From an uncultured Methanobrevibacter sp. (GTDB lineage: Archaea > Methanobacteriota > Methanobacteria > Methanobacteriales > Methanobacteriaceae), in the NCBI RefSeq assembly GCF_900314615.1, contig NZ_OMWA01000022.1:7287-71286 (forward strand): DNA of 64,000 nt, given 5' to 3'. Shown here piece by piece: positions 9,801 through 18,313 of this stretch; position 1 is the first letter of the stretch, and every line of letters begins with the position of its first letter. The position numbers and the translations under genes are program-made. Under the pieces are notes generated by a model. It had not been told where the DNA came from, searched no databases, and saw only the letters and a list, made by a program, of their open reading frames with translations.

Positions 9801-11169
9801 CTGAACTCAAATCTTTTGCAATGTTTCCGTTCTCATCGACTATGGAAATTGAATAGATTCCTTTTTTGACCTGTGTTATCTCTGAGAGATGAAGTTCGTA
9901 GTTTCCGCTTAAGGACCACTGAACGCCCCCTTCATATTTGAAAAATATTACCGGACAGAATACATTTTTATTTATTTCAAATACATAACGTAAAAATACT
10001 GCTCCTTTGTTTGTAGTATAGTCTCCTTTATTGTTTCCAACATATTTATAGACATCATTGACTGAGTCATAGGTATACTCCCCTTTTCCGCTGCCTTTAT
10101 AATCATAGGTAATGCGGTATACTGGCCTTTCAGCTTCAGCACCTGCCAGACCGACCATATAATTGTTGTCAATGACTTCCAAATCAGCATATCCTGTTTT
10201 TTTATTGGAACTGATTAAATTTCTTACCCTATAATCATTCAGTACTTCGTACATGGTATTCTGGTTAAAGAAGTTACCTTTGATTTCAATTTTTGTAACG
10301 TTGCAGTTTACATAAACACCATGATAATTGTATGCAATGTAATTGCTTAAAATACGGACATTGTCTGATGATGTTAAATTGAAACCTACGCCGTTGTGTG
10401 TTACATTAGAATATGTGACTGTTGTATCCTTGCTTGTGCCTGCAACGGACACTCCTGAAACCTTATTGTTTGAAATGTAACTGCCAGTAATTGTTGTTTT
10501 TGCTGAATCAATAATATTGATACCATGGATTGCATTATCAATAGTTACATTATTGATTTGAATGTTTTTTGCATTAATCAAACGTATTGCATCACCGTAG
10601 CCGCTGTTTGAAAAGGTACATTTTCTGATTATGACATTGGAAGCACCGTTGATTAATATGGCATAACCTTCACTGTCATACAGTACACCGTCATCATTGT
10701 TGAAATTAAATCCTTCAATTACGGTTCCGCTAGCACTTGATGTGAGATAAAACATTCCCTGATGACCAGAAAATGCAGTACTTGAACAGGAACTCAGTTT
10801 TGTGCCAACATTACTTTTAATGGTTAGTTTCTTATTAATTTCAATATGGCAATGCTTATAATCGGCACCATTAATTATTATTGTGTCGCCGGCAGCGGCT
10901 GACTGAATAGCATTTCTGATGCTATGATCATTCATTTCATTATGATTTTCACCAACATTATCAACGACAATTGTACTGGAAGCAGATAATGCTTCATTAT
11001 CATTGGATATACTCAATTCAGATTCATCACTGATTTCAAGTTTCTCAGTGGATGAAACTGATGTTAAATTATTATCAGATATATTATCCTCATTTGCTGC
11101 AACTGAAGCCATACACAGCAAAGCCACAAGCAAAACGGATAAAATTATAAAAATATTTTTAAATTTCAT
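6817..11169 (-). CDS. Large adhesin-like surface protein, beta-helix plus Ig-like repeats
   Basis: A secreted protein of about 1450 residues. The signal peptide is at residues 1-26 (MKFKNIFIILSVLLVALL, cut after ASVAA). A first right-handed parallel beta-helix follows (about 75-330). After a spacer come five Ig-like repeats of about 85 residues (about 535-960), each with a version of VTVKVNGKTYS..T.SKG. A second beta-helix rich in NN and GI turns follows (about 975-1300). There is no C-terminal membrane helix, so retention must rely on binding to pseudomurein or other surface proteins. I start it at the ATG at 11169, behind TAGGAGAT; upstream codons have no signal sequence. The architecture is that of the adhesin-like proteins of Methanobrevibacter. 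Confidence 0.85.
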   Translation of the reverse strand: MKFKNIFIILSVLLVALLCMASVAANEDNISDNNLTSVSSTEKLEISDESELSISNDNEALSASSTIVVDNVGENHNEMNDHSIRNAIQSAAAGDTIIINGADYKHCHIEINKKLTIKSNVGTKLSSCSSTAFSGHQGMFYLTSSASGTVIEGFNFNNDDGVLYDSEGYAILINGASNVIIRKCTFSNSGYGDAIRLINAKNIQINNVTIDNAIHGINIIDSAKTTITGSYISNNKVSGVSVAGTSKDTTVTYSNVTHNGVGFNLTSSDNVRILSNYIAYNYHGVYVNCNVTKIEIKGNFFNQNTMYEVLNDYRVRNLISSNKKTGYADLEVIDNNYMVGLAGAEAERPVYRITYDYKGSGKGEYTYDSVNDVYKYVGNNKGDYTTNKGAVFLRYVFEINKNVFCPVIFFKYEGGVQWSLSGNYELHLSEITQVKKGIYSISIVDENGNIAKDLSSVPVTFYLNKVGKSVAPQEGDVFRTVMMKNGTATVRFYQNEFGETENVITAVVPTNGANFDDKVSKTFAVDDAAIPGTPTNTTLTVSNLNTYPNSNQQLIVLLKDINGNPIAGETVTVKLNSKTYSPVSDAEGNAAIKVSISKEGTYTASIIYSGDEVDYEPSSAQTKVVVKKTASKIVSSNLNMIPKMAEYYSITLKDASGNAISSQKVTFKVNGKTYTKTTNSKGVAKVKLKFSQNKKTYKIAVSFKGNNKYKAVSKTNKITVKYSSKTAKLTAPKITIPPKTSKTYTVTLKDGNGKGISKQKVVVKLNGKTYSKNTNSKGQISIKVKFSSLKTYKVSASYGGSKIYKKASSSGKIAVTKTATKITAPSVSILPKDDETYTVTLKANNKALSKQKVTVKVNGKTYSRTTDSKGQASINVNFADEKTYDVNVNYAGNTYYKASKATGKITVAKLGTVIESYNRTFSIDSQKDYRIYLRDGSGNALANQTLSYSFNGANYSKSTDENGQITFDLASSNPSSFEITVNYSGSDKYKESSLKSKITILNETGVIFVDEKLPNSEIQNILDNAPIWSYVEFLGDYYSDISLTVNQGLNIYSRNGSILNAPLNSTALKIAADDVSVSHLIICGNSSDAVDIINAHNVNLINNSMVNHLDESKIGSYADGTVNLPGYGICVSNSSAVLLFANSVSLFESGIFAQHSSDLLIGSNTLSENNYGIKYGFGVANTNITNNEITDQTGLYIMTVPEGPSGYGILLNNSAVNVTINQNHIARNHLGISLDANYSSGIVITQNVITDNILEGIRFNAGYDLAQNAVEPVVTDNAIYRNAVGPSMMILGEMSANPEGIYGPGQYNESLRLKLDSNWYGTNNLVTWDNDTGVVGYGTMCPRISTTAIKFNNLTYNSPGNYSIVFYKNGDVASNLPEFEMYAALNRATSKEVEIKFMVVNGVGTFTFNPDNYNDEGNVIEISVGSLLQSTYRTFKITSTYNVPESEIPK

Positions 11170-11371
11170 ACAATCTCCTACAGTTTGATTTATTTTATAA
11201 CAATTGATATAAGTCAATATTACTTATTATACTATCGATATAATTAAAGTATTTCGGTTCATTTATAAAAAATATGCGATTTTTTTAAATTTTTTTAGAA
11301 TGATTTGAAAAAAAATACATATAGACCAACAAATATAACAAAATATATCTAATCTGACGGAGGTCCAAATT

Positions 11372-12820
11372 ATTAAACACAAAATAATTTTATTAAGCAT
11401 CATATTTGCAATTATACTATCTGCATCATGCGCAAGTGCTGCAGAACAGAATTATTCTTCACATATATCTGAAAATGAAAGCAATTACATTTTAAATGAA
11501 TATATAAATGATTTTACAAAGCTTGATGAAGAAATTAAAAGCTCATCACAATCGAAAACACTGAATTTGACTAAGGATTATGTTTTTAATTGCGATAATG
11601 ACCAGAAATATGCATCTGGAATCAGTATTGACATTGATGATTTGACTATTGACGGACAGGGATACACAATTGATGCAAACAGCCAATCCAGAGTTTTCAA
11701 TGTCAATTCCAATAATGTCACTTTAAAAAATCTGATAATAACAAATGCTAAAAGCGATTCCTATGGTGGTGCAATATACTGGAGCGGATCAGACGGCAAA
11801 ATTGACAATTGTGTTTTAAAAAACTGCAACTCCCCAAACAGCGGAGGAGCTGTTTATTTTAAAAATTCTGCAGACATCATAAACTCAAAATTCCTAAACA
11901 ACACAGCATTTTTTGCAGGAGGAGTCGATTTTGAAAGTGACAGTACTATTGCAAACTGTGAATTTGAAAACAATTTCGCAACATATCTCGGAGGTGCACT
12001 CTTTAGCTCAGAAAAAACAACCGTTTTAAACTCCACATTTACTTCAAACGAAGCTGGAGACGGCGGTGCAATATATTTCTTTACAACAGGTATTATTGAA
12101 GATACAACTTTTAAAAACAATATAGCAATCGGATACGGAGGAGCAATAACCAATGAAAATACAATTTACGTTAAAAATTCAGAATTTATTAAAAATACCG
12201 GCGCCTATGCAGGAGCAATATATCTGAAAGGAGACGGGCACATTGACAATTCAACATTCGCTGAAAACTGTGCAAAAGAAGGCGGAGCAATATCATCAGC
12301 ATGTGACAATGCTTCCATCACAAACAGTGAATTTAAAAATAACAATGCTTCTAAAGGAAACTCTCTAGACATATTTAATAAGAATATTCAAATAGAAAAC
12401 GTAACTTTCATCAATAATGCCATATCATATGAATCAGAAATCCATATGAAGTGTTCCAATCCAGTATTGTTTAATTTAACTTACGTTAACGTTACACAAA
12501 AAGAGGAATCCAACAATACTCCTAAAACAGTAACCAAGAAAAAGACAGCGATTACTGCGAAAACTAAAATATTCAAAGTGAAAACTAAAACAAAAAAATA
12601 CACAGCATTGTTAAAATCCGGAAAAACACTTCTCAAATACAAGAAAGTTACCGTTAAAGTAAAAGGAAAAACATATTCCTCAAAGACCAATAAAAAAGGT
12701 CAAGCAATATTTAAACTTAAGATTACTACAAAAGGAACATTTAAAGCAATCATTAAATTTAACGGAGACAAATTATATAAATCTTGTAAAAAAACAGTTT
12801 ATATTAAAATCAAAAAATAG
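11372..12820 (+). CDS. Adhesin-like beta-helix protein with an ATT start codon
   Basis: A secreted protein of about 482 residues with short beta-helix rungs (GGAIYW, GGAVYF, GGALFS, GGAIYF; about 60-350) and one C-terminal Ig-like domain (about 380-482). The first ATG/GTG/TTG-type codon (TTG at 11567) would miss the signal peptide. The frame stays open back to an ATT at 11372 (KHKIILLSIIFAIILSASCA, then ASAAEQN). A strong GGAGGT at 11359-11364 lies seven bases upstream, so translation probably begins at ATT. ATT at 11369 is the alternative. With no usual start codon, expression may be very weak, or the gene may be silenced. Confidence 0.7.
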   Translation: MKHKIILLSIIFAIILSASCASAAEQNYSSHISENESNYILNEYINDFTKLDEEIKSSSQSKTLNLTKDYVFNCDNDQKYASGISIDIDDLTIDGQGYTIDANSQSRVFNVNSNNVTLKNLIITNAKSDSYGGAIYWSGSDGKIDNCVLKNCNSPNSGGAVYFKNSADIINSKFLNNTAFFAGGVDFESDSTIANCEFENNFATYLGGALFSSEKTTVLNSTFTSNEAGDGGAIYFFTTGIIEDTTFKNNIAIGYGGAITNENTIYVKNSEFIKNTGAYAGAIYLKGDGHIDNSTFAENCAKEGGAISSACDNASITNSEFKNNNASKGNSLDIFNKNIQIENVTFINNAISYESEIHMKCSNPVLFNLTYVNVTQKEESNNTPKTVTKKKTAITAKTKIFKVKTKTKKYTALLKSGKTLLKYKKVTVKVKGKTYSSKTNKKGQAIFKLKITTKGTFKAIIKFNGDKLYKSCKKTVYIKIKK

Positions 12821-12839
12821 AGGATAATTTTATATCCTC
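12820..12839. terminator. Shared bidirectional terminator between convergent adhesin genes
   Basis: A 7-bp stem (GAGGATA/TATCCTC) with a 6-base loop sits in the 24-base gap between the two stop codons. T-runs follow it on both strands, so it can end both transcripts. Confidence 0.7.
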
Positions 12840-12844
12840 CAAAC

Positions 12845-15800
12845 TTATTTTTTAACTTTCAAAGTTGTTTTAACTTGAGAGTTTAAGTATTTTACAACAA
12901 TTGAATATTTTCCAGCTTTTAAATTCTTAAAACTGACAGTAGCTACACCTTTTTTGTTTGTTTTGGCACTATAAGTCTTGCCATTGACTTTAAAAGTTAA
13001 CTTTTTATAGGAAATGGCCTTACCCTTGCTTGTTTTTAAGTTAGCTGAATATTTAATATTTTTGGCTTTTTTAACACTTTTGCTTTTAGCATATAAAACT
13101 TTCTTTACAGTTATTGTGTTTTTAACACTGGATCCCTTATATGAAGAAGTTATTGCATATTTTCCGGGTGTTAAAGTAAATGTTTTTGAGGCATATCCTT
13201 TGCTGTCTGTTTTAACATGGTATGATTTCCCGTTGACTTTCATTACTACAATTTCATTTTTACCGATAAACCTGCCGTCACTACATTTCACACGTACCTT
13301 AAAGGTAACTTTTCCGTTATAATCAACTGCAACATTCCTATTGTTGATGATTTTAGATGGATTCTTAACTGTAGCAAATGAAAAGCTTTGATTATTTAAT
13401 TTAAAAGTAATCGGATTATTACTCGGAACTGTAATTGAATTGGAGAAGTATCCTTCATTGACAAATAAATCTTTTGAATTTGTAAGAGTTACTTTAAAGG
13501 TAGGCAGTAATTCTTTTGAATCCAAGCTCAAAACAGAATTATTGATGTTTTTTACTTCACCGAAATCAATTATGAATAGGGATTGTTCATACTGCATTAT
13601 TTTCCCAGTGCCGTCTACACTCATCAATATCCAATAAAAGTCATCAGAAACATTGATATTAAGCAGCCTGTCAAAGTTTGGAGTGTTGGATCCCCACCAG
13701 TTATTGGTTAAATTGCTATTTTTCCCATTTACAAAAACAGCCCCACCTTCCATAGCATCATTATTGTATAATGCACTATGGGTTAAATTAATGTCATTTC
13801 TGGCTATGATTGCTCCGCCCTGATTGCCTGCAATGTTATTTTCAAAAATGGTGCCGACAACATTCAGTATGTTATTGTTGTCTATAGCTCCGCCGTTTTT
13901 AATAACCTTATTATTGGTGAAATTGGAATTGATGACTGTTAAATCGCCTCCGTTATCAATTGCACCTGCACCATATGCCTGATTTTTATCAAATAATGAG
14001 TTTAAAATTATTAACTGACCGGCATTGTCAATTGCACCGCCGTAACTTAACGCTTTATTTGATATGAACTTGGAATTATTGATTAATATTGAACCATCAA
14101 TGTTGAATAAAACTCCGCCTTCGTCAGAACCGGTGTTTGAAGTAAATGATGAATCTGAGATAGTTACGTTTCCGCTGTGAATGTCTATTATTCCAAGACT
14201 GTGAGATACAACATTTTTGTTAAATTGAGATTCTGAAATGATTAATTCACTATCGGAATAAATGACTGCACCGTTATAGGCCTTGTTGTTAGTAAATATT
14301 GAGTTTGAAATGTTTGCCATTTTGGCTGAATTATATATTGAACCTGCAACATGTGCCTCATTTGAATCAAAGCTACATCCTTCAACATTTAAATTGGCCA
14401 CATTATATACGACACCACCAAAATTATCTGCTTTATTGTAGTTAAATTTTGAATTTCTTAAGTTCAAGTTAGCATTATTATAAATAACTCCATCAGCAGC
14501 AGTATTTGAGATTAAATTAGAGTCAACAAGTTCCAGATCTGCAAGATTATAAATTGCACTGCCCTTAACAGCCACACTATTCAAAATATTGGAGGATTTA
14601 ATAGTTAATGCTGCCTTATTATAAACAGCACCACCATAATCAGCACTGTTTAAATTGAATGTGAATGCATTAATGTTTAAATTTCCGGTATTGTAAATTC
14701 CCCCACCATTTTCTGCTGAATTGTTGTTTAATGTCACTTTATTGAAACTGCCGATAATTCTTCCAAGATTTAAACCGCCACCGTATTTTGCAGCATTATT
14801 GTTTAAGGTAATGTTGTTAAAGTTGCATGTAAACTGCACTCCCGCAATTTCTCCAAGTGTGCTTGCTATTGCGCCTCCGTTATACTTTGCACTATTATTT
14901 TCAAAAATACAGTCTGATGCATTCAAATGACCGCAGCTACTTGATATTCCTCCACCAATTTCGGCATAGTTGTTTGATATGATGGAATTATCTATTACGA
15001 GAGTACCGAATGAATCTGAAATCAGACCTCCGCCCTCTTCTGCAGTATTGCCATCGACAATTGTGTTTTTAACATGCATTGTGTAATCTGAAATATAGAC
15101 TCCGCCACCGTACTGGCCCGTATTATATCTTATATCGCTGTCGAAAATGTCACAGAGACCCCAGCTTTTAACGCCTCCCCCCAAATGGGATGCGGAATTG
15201 TAATAAAACCTGGAATTTTTTATTACAAGATATCCTCTGTTGTTATATATTCCTCCGCCCCTGGTTGCTGAATTGTTAAAGAAATTTGAGTCAATCAGCT
15301 GAATGTCACTGAATCTGTTATAGATTGAACCGCCTTCATGTCCCCAGTTATTTACAAAGGAACAGTTTATGATTTTAGTATCTGAGTAATAGCTGTCAAT
15401 AGCTCCTCCACCACCGTCAGCGCGGTTATTTTCAAAAACAGTATTATAAACAGTCAAAGTAGAACCGCTTGATCCTCGTATTGCACCATAGTCCGCTTTG
15501 TTGTTTATGAATTTGGAATCATGGATTGTTAAAAATCCGTTGCTGTTAATTGCTGCACCATTTTTTGAAGTTCTGCCGTTCATGAAAGTTATTCCATAAA
15601 TATTTACTGTGACCTTATCGGATATTTCAAAAATACCTGATTTTGAATTTGCATCAAGTATTGTACCTGATGAATCAGCACCGTAAATATTAATATTTCT
15701 GTCAATTCGAATTACAGAACCGTTTCCTTCATAAGTCTGATTTTTTAGATGAATAGAGTCACCTGACTTTGAATTATCTATTAAACTTTGAATAGAATCA

Positions 15801-15883
15801 AAATCTGAGATTGTCGAATTAGCAGTGAAATTATCTTCAGCGGTTACTGCACCAAGCATTAACATCGAAAAAATTAGCATCAA
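12845..15883 (-). CDS. Adhesin-like polymorphic beta-helix protein with a disturbed 5' end
   Basis: A protein of about 1012 residues. Most of it (about 30-780) is a long beta-helix of rungs with FxNNxAxxGGAIxN. A short spacer and two C-terminal Ig-like domains (about 830-1012) follow, ending in TTLKVKK. The usual signal peptide core is present (LIFSMLMLGAVTA). The basic start IKKFKF lies in another frame, behind GGGGGA at 15923-15928 and an ATT at 15918. A run of five T (15899-15903 on the minus strand) puts it out of frame; one more T would restore a full signal peptide. Coordinates are given from the TTG at 15883, which may not be the true start. Confidence 0.7.
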   Translation of the reverse strand: MMLIFSMLMLGAVTAEDNFTANSTISDFDSIQSLIDNSKSGDSIHLKNQTYEGNGSVIRIDRNINIYGADSSGTILDANSKSGIFEISDKVTVNIYGITFMNGRTSKNGAAINSNGFLTIHDSKFINNKADYGAIRGSSGSTLTVYNTVFENNRADGGGGAIDSYYSDTKIINCSFVNNWGHEGGSIYNRFSDIQLIDSNFFNNSATRGGGIYNNRGYLVIKNSRFYYNSASHLGGGVKSWGLCDIFDSDIRYNTGQYGGGVYISDYTMHVKNTIVDGNTAEEGGGLISDSFGTLVIDNSIISNNYAEIGGGISSSCGHLNASDCIFENNSAKYNGGAIASTLGEIAGVQFTCNFNNITLNNNAAKYGGGLNLGRIIGSFNKVTLNNNSAENGGGIYNTGNLNINAFTFNLNSADYGGAVYNKAALTIKSSNILNSVAVKGSAIYNLADLELVDSNLISNTAADGVIYNNANLNLRNSKFNYNKADNFGGVVYNVANLNVEGCSFDSNEAHVAGSIYNSAKMANISNSIFTNNKAYNGAVIYSDSELIISESQFNKNVVSHSLGIIDIHSGNVTISDSSFTSNTGSDEGGVLFNIDGSILINNSKFISNKALSYGGAIDNAGQLIILNSLFDKNQAYGAGAIDNGGDLTVINSNFTNNKVIKNGGAIDNNNILNVVGTIFENNIAGNQGGAIIARNDINLTHSALYNNDAMEGGAVFVNGKNSNLTNNWWGSNTPNFDRLLNINVSDDFYWILMSVDGTGKIMQYEQSLFIIDFGEVKNINNSVLSLDSKELLPTFKVTLTNSKDLFVNEGYFSNSITVPSNNPITFKLNNQSFSFATVKNPSKIINNRNVAVDYNGKVTFKVRVKCSDGRFIGKNEIVVMKVNGKSYHVKTDSKGYASKTFTLTPGKYAITSSYKGSSVKNTITVKKVLYAKSKSVKKAKNIKYSANLKTSKGKAISYKKLTFKVNGKTYSAKTNKKGVATVSFKNLKAGKYSIVVKYLNSQVKTTLKVKK

Positions 15884-16016
15884 TAGAATTACTAAACTAA
15901 ATTTGAATTTTTTAATGATAAATCCCCCTTAATCTAATTTAATAATATTCAAAAAATATTTGTTGAAATTTGAAAAAATACTCCAATGAGTTATGAAAAA
16001 AAGAAAAGAAAAAGAA

Positions 16017-16035
16017 AAGTAATAAAATATTACTT
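16017..16035 (-). terminator. Terminator behind the 594-residue adhesin gene
   Basis: An 8-bp stem (AAGTAATA/TATTACTT) with a 3-base loop. On the minus strand it is followed by a C/T-rich run with many T. Confidence 0.6.
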
Positions 16036-16037
16036 AT

Positions 16038-17822
16038 CTATTTTACAGTGTATTTAACAGTTTTAGTTACTGCATTGTAAGCTCCGTCACCTGCAAATTT
16101 AACAACAGCATTGAATTTGCCTTTTTTGAGTACTTTTACAGAAATGGTAGCTTTACCTTTGGAGTTGGTTTTTGCAGAGAAAGTTTTACCATTTACTTTA
16201 ATGGTAATTTTTTTACCTGCAACAGCTTTACCAGCAGATTTTAAGGTTACAGTTACTTTTTTAACTTTTTTAACTTTTAAAGTAGCTTTTGCTGCGGTTA
16301 ATGCAGTAGCTTTTTTGGTTACTGAAATTTTAGCTGTAGCCATTGATGATTTGTAGAGGTTACCTTCACCAGCATAAATAATGGTAGCGTATTTGGTTGT
16401 AGCGCTAGCATATTTAACATCTAAAGAAGCACATCCGTCATCATCAGTTTTAACAGTTTGAGCTTCACCATCGATAACGATAGTTACATCTTTATTGGAT
16501 AATGCAACACCAGTATTATCGAATAAGTAAGCATATAATTTGCCTGCGTCTCCTGCTTTAACAGCTACGTTATCAGTAGAGATTTCAGTAGTGTATAAAG
16601 TTTTTGCACCGTAGTATTGGTTTGCGTCTAAAGTTTCATTTAAGATAATGTTGTTAGCGGATAATATTTCATTATCATCAAACCAGATTGAAATACCAGT
16701 AGCACCGTTTAAAACATTTTCAGCTACAATAATTGGAGAAGTGATGTTTAAACCGGATGCACCGTCTCTTACTAAAATGTGGAATAAAATTACATTGGCC
16801 ATATTACCATCAGGACTGTTTAACTCAACAGTGTTTGAAGTGATGTTGATATTTCCAATAGGAGTAGGAGAACCGTGAGCTTCGTTACCTTTTTCAGCAG
16901 CGATTAAAACATTGTCAGATCTTACGAAGAAATGATTATTTTCTACAGCAATATCATCTGATGCTTTTTGCATACTGATAACTGGTAAACCTTCCCATTT
17001 TATGTCACCTTCTTCGAAGTAACCACAATTGATGAAAGTATTGTTTTCGATTTTTGATCCTTTAGTGGATGCTCCACCGAAGTAAATAGAGTAACAGTTA
17101 TTAATGAAAGTGTTACCGATTACATAGTTTGCTCCACTACCTTGTGCAATTGATACACCGTCAAGAATAGGTCCGTCAAAAGTATTGTTTTTAACCATTA
17201 CGCCAGAAGATTGTCTGTAAATGTTTAATGATTTGGAACCAGTTTCTTTATTTACAGTAGGGTCATTTAATAATTGAGTTGTGTAACCGCCGGTGAATTT
17301 ATTGTTTTCAACAGTAAATCCAGTAGTTTGCATTATTACAATACCACTGTTGAAATCTTGGAATTCACAGTTTTGTACAAGACCACCGTTAGCAGCTGAA
17401 GCACTTATACCCCAACCGTTAGTGGAACCATTGTATTTGAAATCATTTTTAGGGTTGGTGTCTATGAATTTAATTCCTTGAATAGTAACGTTTTGAGCGT
17501 TAATACGGAAAATTCCCTGTCCGTCACCATGACCTTTGATTGTTGTAGTTCCTTTACCATCAATAATAATACCAGGATTATTAATTGTTACTGTTTGATT
17601 AGTAAAATCATATTCTGCATTTTTACTTAAATCAACTGTATCTCCGACATTTTTAGCTGAATCAACTGCAGTCTGGACATCTGCAACACTAGCACTTGCA
17701 GGTTCAATTGAAGTTGCATTGTCGGATAAAACATCTGCTGAGTCTGCTGCAGATACTGAACCGAGAGATATTGCAATTAAAACAACTAAAAGAAAAGATA
17801 CCAATATCTTTTTGTTATTCAT
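16038..17822 (-). CDS. Adhesin-like beta-helix protein with two Ig-like domains
   Basis: A secreted protein of about 594 residues. The signal peptide is at about 1-26 (MNNKKILVSFLLVVLIAISL, cut near SVSAADS). A pectate-lyase-like beta-helix (about 40-400) has a well-formed start (NPGIIIDGKGTTTIKG) and NN-ladder turns. Two C-terminal Ig-like repeats (about 415-594) contain KITIKVNGKTFSAKTNSKGK. It has no membrane anchor. I use the ATG at 17822, eight bases behind GGAGA; an in-frame ATG five codons earlier overlaps that site. G+C seems slightly higher here than in neighbouring adhesins, and codons look more regular, which may mean stronger expression. Confidence 0.85.
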   Translation of the reverse strand: MNNKKILVSFLLVVLIAISLGSVSAADSADVLSDNATSIEPASASVADVQTAVDSAKNVGDTVDLSKNAEYDFTNQTVTINNPGIIIDGKGTTTIKGHGDGQGIFRINAQNVTIQGIKFIDTNPKNDFKYNGSTNGWGISASAANGGLVQNCEFQDFNSGIVIMQTTGFTVENNKFTGGYTTQLLNDPTVNKETGSKSLNIYRQSSGVMVKNNTFDGPILDGVSIAQGSGANYVIGNTFINNCYSIYFGGASTKGSKIENNTFINCGYFEEGDIKWEGLPVISMQKASDDIAVENNHFFVRSDNVLIAAEKGNEAHGSPTPIGNINITSNTVELNSPDGNMANVILFHILVRDGASGLNITSPIIVAENVLNGATGISIWFDDNEILSANNIILNETLDANQYYGAKTLYTTEISTDNVAVKAGDAGKLYAYLFDNTGVALSNKDVTIVIDGEAQTVKTDDDGCASLDVKYASATTKYATIIYAGEGNLYKSSMATAKISVTKKATALTAAKATLKVKKVKKVTVTLKSAGKAVAGKKITIKVNGKTFSAKTNSKGKATISVKVLKKGKFNAVVKFAGDGAYNAVTKTVKYTVK

Positions 17823-18301
17823 AATAATTTTCTCCATTAATAATTTTTTTGAAATTGATACTAATATGAACTAGTCAATATATAAGAAAATCATTTATTG
17901 AGCATACAATAAATTAACTAAAATTCTATACTAGTAATTATAATTTATATCGACATGCAATATAAATATTATCGTTTATCGATTTTAAAAAAATGCTTTT
18001 AAAACTATCAAATAATGATAATAATTTATGCAATATTTATTTTAAAAAATAATTTTAGATTTTAAGAGATATAAAATTATTTACAAGAATTAAAATAAAA
18101 ATAAATACATTTAATTAAAATTTTATCGATGAATACTAATTCATATCAAAAAAATTTATGAAATAAACTCCAATAATTAAATAACCAATTTTAAAACCAT
18201 AAAAATAAAAATAACCAATTATTTATAAAAATATTTTTTTATTGTTGAGAATATAGTTATATATCATTACAGACATAAATTTCCATAATAATCATCTTTA
18301 A
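17823..18301. other. Divergent promoter region between two adhesin genes
   Basis: This is 480 bases of extremely AT-rich sequence with no open frame of note. It carries several ACTAGT- and ATCGAT-type words (near 17873, 17927, 17977 and 18126). A TATA-like TATATAAG (minus sense CTTATATA) near 17877-17884 is suited to the leftward gene, and TTATATATC near 18257 to the rightward one. The length and repeated words suggest regulatory sites, but I cannot assign a regulator. Confidence 0.4.
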
Positions 18302-18313
18302 GGAGGTGAAAAC

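Noticed and set aside
12845..15883. Regular short repeats suggesting a CRISPR array
   Set aside because: They are degenerate, in frame, and encode GGAIxN beta-helix rungs of a protein; there are no identical repeats with unique spacers.
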